From Eremophila alpestris peregrina (taxonomy: Eukaryota > Chordata > Aves > Passeriformes > Alaudidae): DNA of 64,000 nucleotides. Under the pieces are notes generated by a model, which did no database searches, was not told where the DNA came from, and worked only from the letters and a program-made list of their open reading frames with translations. Below, piece by piece: positions 22,095 through 34,404 of this stretch. A program made the position numbers and the translations under genes. Position 1 is the first letter of the stretch. The number at the start of each line of letters is the position of its first letter. The stretch lies in NCBI GenBank assembly GCA_009792885.1, contig WMCF01000021.1, positions 4,189,690 through 4,253,689 of the forward strand. The letters are read 5' to 3'.

Positions 22095-23397
22095 ATAACT
22101 TCTTACAGCTGCCAAAGGAGCTTGGGAGAATTAATGTGTTGACATCAAAAAGACTGAGAACAAGTGAAATAGGACTGCAGTGATTGCCAGAACTTGACTT
22201 GCCTGGAGAGATAACATTGGACATTCAGTTTAACCAGGCAGGTGCCAAGAATCCTCCCGTGGATGCTATGGAGTGGCTTTCAAATATCAGAATGTACACC
22301 GACCCCCATCGTCTGGCCCTTCCTATGGTTTCAGAATTGCTCATTAAGCCAGGGAAACCTCCAGTGAGGTGTGATGACCTGAAAACAGACGGGGAGCTGA
22401 AGAATCAATGTTTTAAGTAAAACAGCAATTATAAAAAGATCTACAGCTCCTTCCATGTAATCAGGTAAATTAGCAGGAGTGGCATAAAGCACCTAAATTG
22501 GAGAAAGAGTGGAGAAAGGGGGAGTGGGGGGAAAAGAAGGTCCCTTGGGAGATATCTGATAGGATGCTTAGTCTGTGTAGAGGGCAAAAGGTTAAGTGAA
22601 AATGAGATGAAGGAATGATCAGATATAGTCAGATCAGAGACAGTTAAATAAAGGAAAGTGCTAAGCTAAGATAAATGTGAAGAAACGCCCTTGTGCTCAG
22701 TGTGTTGGTGTGGCTGTTCTTCAGCAGCTCAGGAACAGAAGAGGAGGAATTGCCAGTTCCCAACCCACACCAGTCCTAGTTTAAACACTTCCCAGCAAAG
22801 AAACAGAAGGGATAAGGACATAAACTAAAGATTCCTGTCTGATACTCCAATAGTGTGCAAGGATATTAAAGGGCTTCTAATTACATCTATGCTTTTTGCA
22901 GGTCCGTTTTTACTGCTGGTGTGATATAAATTATCCTTAGTGATGAGAAAGTCAGGCCTGTGCCATCTGTGTTCTTGGTCACTGAGAAAGATGTTGTACA
23001 AAGAATATCAAAACAAAACTACTGAGAATTACTTGAAAGTTCAAATTTGTTGGTTGGCTAATGCTTTCCTGGGTCAAACAGCTTTCACTAGAAGGGGTTT
23101 CCATAATAACAAAACAAAAGCTGGTTGAAAGAGGTGCATTATATAGCAAACAAATGCTTGGAATACATTCTATAGGAAACTTCATCAATTATTTTGGTAA
23201 ATCATCCTTAGAATATTCAGTAAAAAGGACCTGAGATAATATATTACACCAGGATGCTCAAGAAATATCAGTAGAGACCAAATCTGGAAATGACCACAAG
23301 TATTTTGTGCAAAAGCCTTTGGTGGCTTACAGTCTTAGATCTCTAAACGTCAGGAGAAAAATTCAAACTCTTAGACACACGATTTAGAGCTCAGTCC

Positions 23398-23461
23398 TTT
23401 TTTTTGTTTTGTTTTTGTTTTGTTTTTGTTTTTGTTTTTTTGTTTCCTCAGGAGCTTTATT
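23398..23461 (-). mobile_element. minus-strand poly(A) signal plus A-rich tail
   Basis: Read on the minus strand, AATAAA (plus-strand TTTATT at 23456-23461) is followed about 10 bases later by an A-rich tail of about 49 bases (23398-23446) with A4-7C units. That order, signal then tail, is what a reverse-transcribed, polyadenylated RNA leaves when it inserts. The body would lie to the right, in the GC-rich patch at 23.5-24.2 kb. I recognise no parent gene and could not identify a target-site duplication. A plain (TTTTG)n simple repeat beside a chance TTTATT is the alternative. Confidence 0.35.
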
Positions 23462-23639
23462 AACATATACAAAGAGACCTGGGAATTAGGAAGTTGGAGT
23501 TCGAACTCAGCTGCTAGGTGCTAATACCTGGGATACCCAAACAGGATTCCTTGAAAACAAATTTGGTGCTACACCCTTCTGCAGTGAGAGAAATTGTGTG
23601 CACTCCACAGAGAGTTCGTTTAATCCCAGAATTCCCTAA

Positions 23640-24200
23640 ATCCAGATGAGCTGCCTCTGAGGAGTGCTGCTGCTCCAGGTAGCCCTGGTCGCCAGCTGGA
23701 GATTGAGATGCAGATGGAGCTGTGGGTGGGAGCCCGGGAGGAGAGGCCGTGAAGTGCCAGCCCTTGGGATAACAAAGGCACGAAGATGGGCCATGCCAGC
23801 CGGGTGAATGCACCCTGAGAGACACAGCAGGAGCCGGGAATCGCCCATCTTTTGGTTAACAAAGGAGAGGGGTGACGCCAGCGAGGTGACGGACACGGGA
23901 GGGGGGCGGGAGCCGAGGAGCGAGACTTGCCTTGGGAGAGAAGGTGAGAGGATAACAGGTATAAAAGTCTGGGCGGTTCTTTATTGGTGTCCTCCTCCTC
24001 GGAGGCACCAGCTCGGGCTGCTCCCGTGTCACTGCGCAGGGAACAAGTGCTTTTATGGAATGAGACACCTGAGGCTCTGCTGTGGGAAACCTGGCGCGGG
24101 TGTGAGTGGGGTGTGCAGGGAGCGGGACCCGCCGCGACACTGCGGGGCTGCTCTGAGGGGGCTGCGGGGACAGCAGTGACAGAGACAGGGTCTGACCTCG
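23640..24200. promoter_or_regulatory. isolated GC/CpG-rich patch with a TATA-like box
   Basis: CpG-containing words (GACGCCAGCGAGGTGACGG, GCGGGAGC, CCGCCGCG) cluster here within an otherwise CpG-poor desert. TATAAAAG at 23960-23967 is an excellent TATA box, which would place a plus-strand start near 23990. Two TGACG half-CRE words occur upstream. The patch leads straight into the minisatellite. It could be a lineage-specific promoter, part of a retroviral LTR, or a GC-rich insertion. The 189-codon frame starting near 23984 opens at a TTG and runs into the repeats, so I do not call it a gene. Confidence 0.35.
23960..23967 (+). promoter_or_regulatory. TATA-box-like site
   Basis: TATAAAAG sits in a GC-rich context (GGTATAAAAGTCTGGGCGG). 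This is the strongest TATA-like sequence with GC-rich flanks that I noticed. Confidence 0.35.
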
Positions 24201-24744
24201 GCAGTGTGACTGTCCCTGTCCTTGGCAGTGTGACTGTCCCTGCCCTCAGCAGTGTGACTGTCCCTTTGCAGTGTGACTGTCCCTGTCCTCAGCAGTGTGA
24301 CTGTCCCTACCCCCGGCAGTGTGACTGTCCCTATCCCCAGCAGTGTGACTGTCCCTGTCTCAGCAATGTGACTGTCCCTGTCCCCGGCAGTGTGACTGTC
24401 CCTATCCCAGGCAGTGTGACTGTCCCTGCCCTCGGCAGTGTGACTGTCCCTTGGCAGTGTGACTGTCCTTGTCCTTGGCAGTGTGTCTGTCCCTGTCCTC
24501 GGCAGTGTGACTGTTCCTATCCCAGGCAGTGTGACTGTCCCTCGGCAGTGTGACTGTCCCTGTCCCCGGCAGTGTGACTGTCCTTGTCCCCGGCAGTGTG
24601 ACTGTCCCTGTCCCTGGCAGTGTGACTGTCCCTATCCCAGGCAGTGTGACTGTCCCTCGGCAGTGTGACTGTCCTTTGGCAGTGTGACTGTCCCTGCCCT
24701 TTGCAGTGTGACTGTCCCTGCCCTTTGCAGTGTGACTGCCAGAG
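24201..24744 (+). repeat. 24-unit minisatellite, 24/19-bp units
   Basis: Twenty-four unit starts (GCAGTGTGACTGTCC core; one unit has GCAA) lie at 24201, 24225, 24249, 24268, 24292, 24316, 24340, 24363, 24387, 24411, 24435, 24454, 24478, 24502, 24526, 24545, 24569, 24593, 24617, 24641, 24660, 24679, 24703 and 24727. Spacing is 24 bp in most cases, 19 bp five times and 23 bp once. The short units lack the second CCNNTCC block. A 115-bp higher-order period is visible from the shared TATCCCAG-ending units before 24411, 24526 and 24641. Because 19 is not a multiple of 3, reading frames shift inside the array, so coding is unlikely. Confidence 0.95.
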
Positions 24745-27229
24745 CATCTCCTGAGTGGTCACACTGGGAAGTTCCCTTAACACTTATTTTTCATGTAACA
24801 CAGACCCCACACATATTTGTCAACTCGAAGGGGCAATGAAAGAACACTGAGTGTAAATGAGGAGTTTCAAATGAAAGAGGTGGTTGAGGCATTTTGGCCC
24901 TATTCAATCAAGGTCAGGTTTCCTCTGAATTATACCTGTTTCCTCCTCTAACATTTTAGACACCTCCCGAGTGTCTGCCGACAGAGTTTGTAAGTGGCAT
25001 TGCACAATGAAGAAGAAAGCAAGCTGCCCACAGCTCCCCCTTTCCCCATGTGCTCCAAAGCAGAGCTCCAGAGGAAGAGACAAAAGAGTGTTTGGGTGCC
25101 AGTTGTGTGCCTATGGGAAAGGAGTGGTGAAAAGAGGCCAGCAGCTCCTAGAAACAGGGAGGGGAGGGAACAGCTCAAATCAGCTTTATGAGCCAGCAAA
25201 TGATGGATGGCCGAATGCCAATTTAGAGCAATACATAGAATGGGGTTTGCATTGTTGCAATTATTAAAGGTTATTTTACATTTAATTTTTTGTGGTAGGT
25301 GTCCTTGCTTCTTCCTTACTGAAACCCTTGATTTTCACTTGCTACATACTTGGATGTGCTTGTCATACCCACAAGGTGATTTCAGTTCTCAGATGCCAGG
25401 AAACTTCTCTGCTGATCAAAACACAGCTGCACAGGCTCACTGGATCTATTCATGGGTGCCACACGACTGGGGAACGTCTGTCTATACCTGTGAAAATAGA
25501 TGTAATTAATAGAACAGATGTAATACATGCATGCAAATCCAGATGCTAAAAATGACTTATAGTAAGAGAAAGTCTTCATTTGCCAAACCATATCAAAGTA
25601 TCTGAATAATTTAAGCAATATACAATCTACACTTGGACAACTGGTGCTGCTGTGGCATCAGCACCCTCTTAGTCTATTTTTTTTTACAATTGAGCTTGTT
25701 TTCTAGTGAGAGATCCTAAGGAACACAACTTTAAAACATTCTTTAATTAGCTTTTTCCAGGCTGTCACCTCTCTGCAGGTTTAAAAAGCTCTTTCCATCA
25801 CTTCCCACAAGCTGATTGGACATAGGATGTCAGATTATAAGGATGCACAAATTGCTATTCACTGGACACTGATCTTATGATTGGAACAATGAAGGAACAA
25901 CTCTTTATCTATTTGATATAAAATTCTTTCAGTGTAAGCAAGGGAACAGAATATTTTCTTGTAGAGGACCTTTTTGTTCATTACAGAAATGTGTACCAAC
26001 TCCTTTAGTAACAAATAACAGGCAGTTTCTTCAGAATGCTTTATTAATAGATTTTGTATTACAATTTTACCTTCTTCATTTTGACATTTATTTCTCCTTT
26101 AATGAGTCAAAATGCCTTGCCAAGAGCTCTTGGCTTTAAGTATGTTCTTAACATCAGCATATTAACTGCCACATTCAGGCTAATAGGCTTATCTCTTTGA
26201 GATCTTTGTGGAAAAAGAACCAAACACCCCAATTTAAAAAAAATTGATGTAAATGGAAACTTCAACTTTAATGACACTGGAAGACAATAATGCTGCTTCA
26301 TCATCATCTGAACATTCAGTATTATGGTTTTACTGCCAAATATCCCAAATATCTGTGATAAATGCCTCTTCTTGTAATAAAAGATACTGAACAAAAAGCA
26401 GTCTAACAGATTTTTAAGTCTTGATTTGCAGCAGTCCATTCTGAACCCTTCATTTTATTTCCTTTTGTATTGTGCAGGCAAACAATAGTTGTAGCTTTCC
26501 TCATGAGCTCAAGCAGTACATTTTAGCAGACTGAGCTTAAGCACATGCAGATGGGTGTAGCATCATTTTTAAAAAGGATATTATAAATCCATCTGTAAGC
26601 AAATTAATGTAAAAACGAAAGAGCTTTTTTCATAATTGTGGGTAATTTTGAGCAAAGTTTCAATGTTTCCTCTCAGAAATCTAAATGAAGCAACTGGACA
26701 TTTTGATTATTTTTTAATTCTGACTCTTAAATCACACCAGTGTGAGTCCCATTATCAATTCAAGATAAAAACAACTGCAATAGATTTCCTGTAAATACCC
26801 TGATTTTATCTGCCAGCAGCAGGGTCCATGCACAGGTTATCTGTAGATTTACTCTTTGCTCACTGGTGACTCAAGGGCCATTTCTGCCTTTCTCAGTGGC
26901 ACAGGGCCAAAGCTCAGAGCTCACCCCAGTGTGCCTTGCTGGCTCAAAGGTCAGAGTGTCAGAGAAGCTGAATGCACCCCTGAACATTGGGCCCACCAAA
27001 GGGTTTCTTTATTCCAGATGTCTTTTAGTGGTTATGGTATTTCTGACTTTTTCTTGTGCAACCAGGAGATAGCATTAGCTTGCTTCCCTTTTGTCTGGAT
27101 GAGGAAGTAAGAGAAGAAATTAGAAATTTGTTTAAGAACAAATGAAATAATTCCATCTGCCTGCCTGATTTGGCATTTTCAACTCAATTTTTCAGTTTCT
27201 CTGATGGATGACCCAGCTCTTCCCAGAAT
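24745..27229. other. AT-rich gene desert, segment 4
   Basis: No gene is supported; frames reach about 110 codons and are unrecognised. It contains a POU octamer at 25531-25538 in ACATGCATGCAAATCC. No repeats are recognised. Confidence 0.55.
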
Positions 27230-27480
27230 CATGCACTGCTTCAATGGTGGACATATGCTACAATAATAACAATTACAAATAATTACTCTATGGGATGAGT
27301 AATGCCAATTAGTCAATGTGATGATGCTTCCATGACAAACTTCAGCTTTATGGAGTTATTAATTTTTAAATCTAACAGCTTTATGATATCCTTTGTGACT
27401 TGTGTGACTTGACCACCTCAATTCATCAATCTGTCCTGATAAATGCATAAAGTCATGGATTGTGCTCCTACTTAAATCAA
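27230..27480. promoter_or_regulatory. AT-rich candidate enhancer
   Basis: Dense homeodomain/SOX-like words are seen: AATAATAACAATTACAAATA near 27264, CAATTAGTCAATG near 27307, TTATTAATTTTTAAAT near 27356, and CATCAATCTG near 27424. The block has no simple repeats. Function is inferred from motif clustering only. Confidence 0.3.
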
Positions 27481-30400
27481 AATTTCAACCAACACCTAAT
27501 GCAGAACTAAGTTTAGGCTTAACTGTAAAGACAGTCATAATAAAGCAGATTTCCTGATGAATATTCACTAAATCATTTCATTGCCTATTTCCTGAAGAAC
27601 CTTTAAATAGAAATGTTGGTGTGCACATGTACTTTGTTACACACAGTCAAATCAAACTCTGGTTCAGGACAATTCTTGGGACTGTTGTTAACCTCATTAA
27701 CCTCACACATCAAATACAATGGACTTGAAGACATGTCTAAAGTTAAACTAAATTATCATTGAGAATAGAAATATTTTACTGAATTGAGGGTTAAACTGAA
27801 GGCATCCTCTTAATCCACAGAGGACAGAGCTTCTTGCTGAAGTAATATGTGCATTATATTGAGTGCATGAGACTAAAATATTTGGTGTCATAATGCTACT
27901 CTTGGAATTAAATATCTGCAAACCTAATTCTTAATGTTCTCAGAACAGACAGTTTTTTAAATTTTGCATTTGATTTTCTTTCTTTCTGCAACACGACTGT
28001 AGAGAGAAAGGAATTCAAGAACCATGCAGCAGACCAGTAGTACACTTTTTAGTCTGCTGACAAAAAAATCCAAAGGCCCACTGAAATAACAGGCACCAAC
28101 AAGTTTGTGATGATTCACATACATCTGTACCATATTCTGTTAGGAGGCAAGGATGATTTTCACCCACTGTGGTATAAAGACACGTCAGTATTAAATCTGG
28201 GCTTACCCCACAATTCACCCCACACTTTCCACTCTGCAGCTGACCTGTGATAACTCTTTGCTCACAGAGAGAGGAGGTCAGGAGCAGTAATGATCCAGAA
28301 GTCGTCCAGACCTCCTGCAGGGGCAATGTTTCCACAGTCAAAGATTTTCAGAGGAGAGAGGGTCAGTGCTTTGTTAAATTAGGGACTTAACACAGGAAAA
28401 TGCCTGAGGAAGTCACAAACCAAAAGCATGGCTAGGTTTTGTAAAGCTCTCACCCAGACACAACCACCAAGTGACCAGAGTCCTGTGCTGGACGTTGACT
28501 TACCAAGATGTTTCTCCATTGCACATTTGCTGCTCCTTGAACATTTTCTGGAGGAGCAGCCTCCCCAGCCAGTGGTCTCCTGGCCAGACTTGGGGGCCTG
28601 GCTGTATCAAGGTGCTCTCTGCTGTACCATTGTCCCTGCTGCCTGGTGTCTCTGCGACAGGCACTTCAGTGCAGCTGCTCAAGCTCACAACTGTCCCACT
28701 TGCTCAGAGAGACTCTTCACTCATGCTTAAGCAACAGTGATATCACTGCCAGAGTATGTCAGTCACTGACATCTTGGAAACAGAGGAGGAAAGGAGACAG
28801 GATGGAAATGCCAAGATTAAATAAAACCAATATGAATATTATTATCACCTTTTGACAAAAGGCTACAGGAATTTGGAAGCAAAGAGTATCATGCAGCTCC
28901 ACTGATTTGGTAGCTCAGTGAGTTATGTCAGTATAAATGGTGTCTTGGAGTATTAAAAAAGGCATCAGACTGGTAACTTCTAGTACTGATAGTTAGATCA
29001 GATTCCTGTAGGTACCTCAGTGAGTCAAAATTTTGGCCAGTTAATGCATACTGTATAAAACATCAGGCTTTTAAGTTGTGGGATTTTTCTGTTTTGTTTT
29101 CAGACCCAAATTTTCAAATATTTGATAAGTTCCTAAATCTGCCCGTAAAAATCCCCAGGTCACCAGGCAGTTGGATAAAAATCTGTTCATTTTAAAAAGG
29201 GAAGGGGTAAGGGTAGGGAAGGAAAGGTTTGTTGATAAGTTTGATGCACTATTGAAGCATTCAACCACAGCCTGGATCTCAAATCAGCATTGATGTGAAG
29301 TTCCTATTTATTAGAGTGTATGAAAAATCATGTCTTGTTTTTGAAAGAAGTGCTCCCCAGGAATTAACGTGTAAGAATAGATCCATTTCTTGGGAATATG
29401 GAAAAGTGAGTGATAAACACTGTCAGGAACTGTGCTCTGGCCCATTTAAAGAATACACTTCTGCTCAGAATATGCATTAAAATAACAGTAGAGAATGGAT
29501 GAGGGAGAAATCCTAGAGGCATTTGTCATGCTGAATCCAGGCCCACGATGACTTGTCTAAGTCTATATAAAGAAAAAGGCCTGCAAGTGGCTCTGAAAGT
29601 GGTGGGAACCCATGCTTCAAACACGTCTTGAAAGAATGTGAGAAATCTCGTTCCCCTTTTGGCTGCGGTTACAGATGCTTTCTCTGGGCTCACCAGTTTC
29701 AATTGTCTGGAACACTCAAAAATACTTTTTCCCCTGGAAGACAGTCTGCATATGCTTACAATAAACATTAAGCAAATCAAATGACTTTCACTTCGGGATA
29801 AATGCTTTCAAGTAAGTCTGTTAGTGACACTCATAGTAAATTGCTAATAATTAGTTTTTCCAATCTACTTGGGTTGTACTAAGGAGCACAATTACTCCTA
29901 ACATATTTATACACAGGATAAACCCTGCCTCCCTCTATATGCCTGTGGAAGGCCCAAGGTAAAATAGGTATATTCTGCTGCAGGAACACATGAGAGCCCC
30001 TTTGGGTCAGGTGGGTGATCCTGCTGGTTTTGTGTGGCTCTGAACTCTGCTGGCTGGGCAAGAACCAGGAGGATCCTCCTGCTCATCATGGACATCTGCC
30101 CTGGGGCTGGGGCTGGAGCAGGGCAAAGTCTGCAGCTTTCTGGTCACAAAATATGTAAGTTACAAAACATGGAAATTCTCAGCTCTGCAAAGCCAATGAA
30201 ACCACATTTTCCCATCACTGTGGCTTCCCCTTTTTGCAGGATACCCGCTCGTAAAGGCTTGCTGTAAATTACACAGTGGTATCTCTAGAGATGGGAAAGT
30301 CTTTTTTTGTGCTTGTGAATGTAACCCAACACGAAGTGGTCCTCTAAAGGGACATTTCAGGGTCTTACTGGAAGGACAACAGTCATAACAAAACCTCTCA

Positions 30401-30789
30401 GCATCCTTCTGCTAAGCCACAATACAGAAGTATGAATTAGAATTATGTCTATATCATAATTAAAATAACCCCAAAACTGTTACCTTCAGCAATTTGGTTA
30501 CTGGAAAATCCCTAGATACAACTGAGCAAAGCTCCCAGTGATTTGTTCCACCAATAGCTCCAAATAGCACTGAAATGCAATCCAATTTTTATTAGAAATT
30601 ATCTGCTCTAGATAATTTCTAACTTTTGTATAATTTTTAAACAATTCTGAATACCTAAAGAAGTACTGCAGCAGACCACAAGACCCGGCTCTGGCCAGGA
30701 AATCTGCATGCATTGCATAAAATGTATGATTCTACAACTCATTAAGTCTAATTTATGGCATATGTAATTAAGCACCTTTGAATTGAACC
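27481..30789. other. AT-rich gene desert, segment 5
   Basis: No gene is supported; frames reach about 108 codons and are unrecognised. GC-richer CpG-poor islets lie near 28,430-28,700 and 30,000-30,150. No repeats are recognised. Confidence 0.55.
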
Positions 30790-30880
30790 TAGGTCTCTAG
30801 AGATAATAGCACTTAGAACTTATATAGGGCTTTTCATCTTCAAAGTGCTTTACAAACATTAACTAATTAACAACATAATA
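30785..30880 (+). repeat. ancient amniote interspersed repeat relic
   Basis: The stretch TAGCACTTAGAACTTATATA, then GGGCTTTTCATCTTCAAAGT, then GCTTTACAAACATTAACTAA closely resembles a repeat shared by birds, other reptiles and mammals that I recall as MIR/L2-related, with an AAAGCGCTTTACAAA centre. Downstream similarity is lost by about 30880. The family name is not certain. Confidence 0.55.
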
Positions 30881-33800
30881 AGACATGAAAGGCGAAAGTA
30901 CTTACCCATAGTGCTGCATAGCCTCTGTATAATTCAGATTTTGATGTTTTTCAGTGCAAGACCCAGTGTGGGTGCACAGAGAGGATTTACCAGTGGTCCC
31001 CTTCACAATCAGAAAATGACTTTGTGCACATCATATCTATGAATTCCCCGAGTCCATCCCTTCTCTGCTACTTACTGCTGAGTCAGAAGAAACAGCTCCC
31101 AAATGTGAAGGAATGTATGGAAAAGGACAGTTCTCAGCAGCTTCCAGGTCTTTGGAGGCAGAGTAATGTAGAAAGGGATTCCTGGAGAATTCACTTCAGA
31201 AGATTTCTGGTATCACCTAAGTCCATGTTCTTCCCAAGGGAAATCTAATAATTACACAAAGTCTCTAGAGATTGGCTAAAAGTCTGGGGAGAAAGCCTTA
31301 CTTCAGCTCAAATACATTTTTCTGTCCTTTGTTTCTTTTAAATTTCTGCTTTTCTGAAAAGTCTGATCTATCTAGCCAGTGTGTTTGTTAGTTTTGGGGG
31401 TTTTTTTATCACTTGGTGTAATTTACACACGGTCTCTTGAGACAGTGTACCTTGAGACAGCCTTATTATGTGAATGAATGTTTTCTGGGTGATAGCAATG
31501 TTGCAGATGTTATATCAAGTCATTTGAATCCCCCTGAACATTCCTAATGCAGAAAGATGACGGATAAAATAAAAGGGGAGCAATTAATCCTGATAGTTCT
31601 AGCGACCCATCCTGCAGACATCAGCCTGTGCCAGAGATCATGTTCCTGAGCTCAGAATGCAGCCCATTGTCTGTGCACATGCTGTGCCTGAGCATCACCT
31701 GGTCACCAGCAAGGACAATGCTTGTGGTGGCAGCACTGGCAGGATCTCTTGTCCCTGCCCACACAATTCCTGCCTCTGTCCCTGTGGAGATTCCACAGTG
31801 CCCCAAACACTGAGGGTTTGGGGACTGCTGCAAAAGCATGGCAAGCATAAGGCAGAACAGTGCACATGTACCTGCCCAACCCTGCACACCAAAAACAGCT
31901 CAGACACAAACACAGGTGACTCAGCAGCAGCAGTGCAGGTGGAGCCCCACCAGGAATTAAAGAAAATGAGACAAACCATGGACCAGAAAATGACATGTGC
32001 AGCCAGCAGGCTTTTGTGCTCCCCCACAGACACAGTCCAGAACAAATCCTGAAAGGTAACAATCTCACAGGAGCAGTGCCTACAAGAGATCCTATGAGAA
32101 ACATAGGGTCTAATCAAATGCATTACGATTTTTAAATGCAGATGGAGAATAGAACTGTCAAAATGTTTTATCCCTAAATTGTGAATGCTAACCTTCCCAT
32201 ACTTATTATATAGCAGTACATTTTAATTTGCCTGGAGCAGAGTTGAATAAAGCAAGCATCACAAACACAATCAAATGGATATTTGAAAGAACTGCTCTTC
32301 ACAATAGCTGTGTGTCTGAGCAAGGCTTCAAATGTTGATCAATTGACTACCAAAATCAAAGAATACATTTCCCAAATGAGCTTCTGTAAAGCACTCAATA
32401 GGACCAGAAAAAACAGCATAAAGTTCAGCAGAACAGCAGTTTTCTCTAAAATATTAACAAATGCAACTTTCTACTGCTTTCCTGGTTAATAACTTAGATC
32501 TGCACAGATCTAGAATGAGGAATAAAACACTTCTGATAAATCAATGGTTGGATTCAGTTTCAGTGTGGCAAATTTTGTCAAATAAAGACAGAAAACAATT
32601 TGAAATTATCCAAAGGTATACTTTAAATCTTATAGCAAATCACATTCTCACTGATACAATTGCTCAAATGTTTTTTTTAGTCTTTAATGAACAAAATAAT
32701 GGCAAAAATATATGGTTACTTGTGTTCTGTCCATCTGCCGTCTCCAATGAGCTGGTTTCTGCTGTGCCATGCTTCTGTACTTGTATTTTTTGCCTTTCTT
32801 CTGTCAGTCATCTTTGCAGAACTGGGCACCAAAACACATGGTTTTTGCTCGCTGACTTCAACCTGAAAAATGGGATGAAAAAAGGAAAACTAACTTTCAA
32901 ACTGAAACAAACCTAATATTTTCTTGAGCTTTCTAATATTTTATCCTCCTTCTAAAGGCAGCTTTTCTTGTACCACCTCTAGCAGTAGCTCCCTCTGTTA
33001 TACTGTGCTGTCCTCACCATGATAAAACCTGAACTGGGGTGAAAATTCTTCATTATGTTTCCTCTGCAGAGCAAAATTCAGAGTTGTTCATGAGCAACTA
33101 ACCTCTCAGCATCATTGTCTTTACTCCCCCATCTCTGGAAGAGGCATTTGTCCTGAAGAACATAATGGGATTTTGACTGTCCTGTGGCTGCTGTCATAGT
33201 CTGGAAGTTTATAAGGGCAAAAACCTGAAGGATCAAACCCATTCTTTTGACTTGGATGAAAATTTTGCTCAACAACCTAAAATGTCAACTGAAAAGCCTC
33301 AACCTTCAGAGCTTCTGACATTTGATACTGAATTCTGACTCTCCTAGAATGCAGACTTTATAGCATTTAGTCCTTCCCATGAGCTGCTGCTTTACTAAGG
33401 AGAAAAACCCCAGCCACCCTCAGCACATTGCACTCGGTAATTCTTAGAGTAACAGAGATTACACTGATCTGCAGGATTTTTCCCTTTTCTAAACAAATAC
33501 CTTTCTGGAGCAAGCCTCTATGCTGAAATCCTCTTGGGTAAACAGAGAGCACTCCAGGACTTACTGCATCTTAAGCAAGTGAACAAATATTTAGCCTTAT
33601 GATGCTTAGGTGGTTGGTTCTCTATCTGTACCTTTCTTTCATCTTCCACCTGGAAAAGAAGCATGGCTGAAGGAACCTGACAGAAAAAGGAAATAAAAAA
33701 CAATGAGAAGGGGACAGAAATGGTGGCTGGTCAATGTTAATAGGGAAACCAGAAATGTGGGAGATCAACAAGTTACAGGGAAGGGATATTTTGTCTGTCC

Positions 33801-34325
33801 TTATACTTTTGCAGGTCATTTCAACAGAGCTTTGTTTCACTTTAACAAAACAAGATTTAGCTCCTATTGCCCTGTGCAGGGAGGCAAGGAGGACTTTCAA
33901 GGATCACAAAGACAACACAGAAAACTTCCCATCATGTCCTGTATGTTCTGTATGTCCTCAGGGTGCCAAGGGAGAGGCCCCAGTTTCTGTCTCTCACTGG
34001 TGTTTGCTGTTTTCCCAGACTCTTACCGGGAACACTCACTCTTACAGTGGCAGGGAGTATAACATTTCATTCTACTCTGTCCTTGTTTGCCAGTTAATGA
34101 AAGATTTTGTGAGGAAAAAATACCAGTTTTTTTTTTTTTCTTCCAGTGCTGTTATTTCCATAATGCACATGGATTTTTGATCCTCCACCATCATGTCATC
34201 CTTCAAAATCTCAGTCAGCTCCTAATCTCAGGAGGAAACAGTGGCCATTCTACCTCTATATCTTATTCTCATGTAGGTCTGCTAATCACATGAATATCCT
34301 TAGCCTTACAACAGGTGATTTAACA
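30881..34325. other. AT-rich gene desert, segment 6
   Basis: No gene is supported. A GC-richer, CpG-poor patch at about 31,620-32,050 holds overlapping plus (131 codons from an ATG at 31657) and minus (142 codons) frames, neither recognisable. A poly(T) run is at 34127-34139. Confidence 0.55.
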
Positions 34326-34330
34326 GTGTC

Positions 34331-34400
34331 ATTAATCCCATTTTATTCTAAAGAACTGAGGCACACAGTAATTGCTTGGACAAGAGGCTGGGCACCAAAC
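34331..34400 (+). repeat. MIR/L2-like relic
   Basis: ATTAATCCCATTTTATTCTA, AAGAACTGAGGCACACAG and TAATTGCTTGGACAAGAG follow the well-known MIR/L2 conserved stretch (roughly ...TCCCATTTTACAGA, GGAAACTGAGGCACAGAG, TAACTTGCCCAAGGTC...). The order and spacing agree. It is an old, divergent copy. Confidence 0.6.
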
Positions 34401-34404
34401 TCAG

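Larger units (their letters stand above)
18955..23397. other. AT-rich gene desert, segment 3
   Basis: No gene is supported. The longest frames are about 120 codons (plus 19848-20219, minus 19207-19560) and are unrecognised. The stretch includes a weak MIR/L2-like relic near 19118-19192 and an A-rich run at 22068-22094. CpG is rare. Confidence 0.55.

Noticed and set aside
23984..24553. 189-codon frame leading into the minisatellite
   Set aside because: It opens at TTG, not ATG, and most of its length is tandem repeat whose 19- and 23-bp units shift frame.
24201..24744. CRISPR-like spaced repeats
   Set aside because: Repeats are contiguous with no unique spacers, and the setting is a vertebrate genome. 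It is a minisatellite.
31657..32123. Overlapping 131-codon plus and 142-codon minus frames
   Set aside because: Neither is recognisable and each is the shadow of the other in a GC-richer patch. There is no splice-site or promoter support.
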